64,000 bases of DNA from positions 806,001 through 870,000 of the forward strand of contig NHTQ01000001.1 of NCBI GenBank assembly GCA_002166865.1, given 5' to 3'. Both the position numbers and the translations under genes were made by a program. The notes below the pieces were generated by a model that saw nothing but the letters and a program-made list of their open reading frames with translations, did not search any database and had not been told where the DNA came from. Below are positions 63,837 to 64,000 of the stretch, piece by piece. Position 1 is the first letter of the stretch. Each line of letters begins with the position of its first letter. Origin of the DNA: Rhodobacteraceae bacterium WFHF2C18 (GTDB lineage: Bacteria > Pseudomonadota > Alphaproteobacteria > Rhodobacterales > Rhodobacteraceae).

Positions 63837-63851
63837 GAACATTGCACGAAC
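63837..63851. promoter_or_regulatory. LexA (SOS) box before uvrA
   Basis: GAAC-ATTGCAC-GAAC fits the alphaproteobacterial GTTC-N7-GTTC LexA site exactly (reverse strand). It is placed to repress uvrA. Confidence 0.85.
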
Positions 63852-63947
63852 ACGCACGATCCCCCGCGGCCATTTGCCGAACCGCCCGGCGATCACGTCC
63901 GCAACAGCAGGGCCGTTCAGGGCGCGTGCGGACTTGCGCCGGGTGTC

Positions 63948-64000
63948 TCAGCGGCGCGCCAGGGCCCAGGCACAGATCGGGAAGTCGGGGTCGTTGGTCA
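63948..64000 (-). CDS. C-terminal end of an unidentified protein (runs off the window)
   Basis: The minus strand from the window edge reads [16 protein letters not shown] and then stops at 63948. The residues look like a natural globular C-terminus (Asp-Pro-Asp-Phe-Pro, Trp, basic end). Too short to identify. Confidence 0.35.
   Translation of the reverse strand, partial: TNDPDFPICAWALARR

Overview
The window is high-GC DNA with alphaproteobacterial gene content (LptF/LptG/LptD-SurA-PdxA-RsmA operon, ZapA next to transketolase, PHA synthesis genes, a Rhodobacter-type GAAC-N7-GAAC SOS box before uvrA). It most likely comes from the chromosome of a Rhodobacteraceae/Rhodobacterales bacterium carrying an integrated, lambda-like tailed prophage. 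I assign no genus or species.

Positions 1 to about 20,300 are prophage or prophage-like. The left end holds a minus-strand packaging/head module in the order terminase small subunit, terminase large subunit (GpA type), gpW-type head-tail joiner, lambda-type portal and the start of a ClpP-like prohead protease that leaves the window. A 0.5-kb non-coding hub (about 5,069-5,617) separates it from the early side. This hub carries ten exact copies of GGGACAG arranged around an AT-rich core and lies beside an SF3 (DUF5906-type) helicase gene, so it looks like a replication origin or control region. Next come an HNH nuclease and small phage genes on the plus strand, then a three-gene minus-strand operon (MobV/Pre-like HUH protein, SF2 helicase, VRR-NUC nuclease) whose upstream side is a hairpin-rich, oriT-like stretch. 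After that lies a plus-strand recombination/early module: ERF annealing protein, YqaJ exonuclease, many small unknown proteins, a HARP-like coiled-coil protein and SSB. Several of these genes have their own copy of a shared promoter/leader element. The module ends with a restriction-modification pair (MT-A70 methyltransferase and BglII-like endonuclease, tail to tail). No integrase, lysis or tail genes lie inside the window.

Positions 20,600-30,900 hold a polyhydroxyalkanoate/acyl-CoA block (phaB, phaC, a phaJ-pta fusion, a Crp/Fnr regulator, a zinc alcohol dehydrogenase), then ndk (minus), an ABC-F ATPase, a MarC-family protein and a retropepsin-like protease. A DsrE-family exported protein follows, behind a perfect FNR-type palindrome.

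Positions 31,600-41,200 carry the holC-pepA pair (minus) and a long plus-strand operon for outer-membrane biogenesis and cofactor/rRNA maturation (lptF, lptG, lptD, surA, pdxA, rsmA), most genes overlapping by ATGA. ZapA and a coiled-coil protein (minus) lie opposite transketolase, followed by a DnaJ-type chaperone with its CbpM modulator, a DUF808 membrane protein (minus), gap with TAACG-type inverted repeats upstream, and an outer-membrane beta-barrel protein.

Positions 49,300-64,000 hold coaD, a CBS-domain protein and a valine-degradation locus. In that locus a LysR regulator is divergent from mmsA, and an acyl-CoA dehydrogenase, 3-hydroxyisobutyryl-CoA hydrolase and mmsB follow. The locus is interrupted by a nitronate monooxygenase and a YbdK-type ligase gene. 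The window ends with an erythromycin-esterase-family protein, a small protein, uvrA with its SOS box, and the last codons of a further minus-strand gene.
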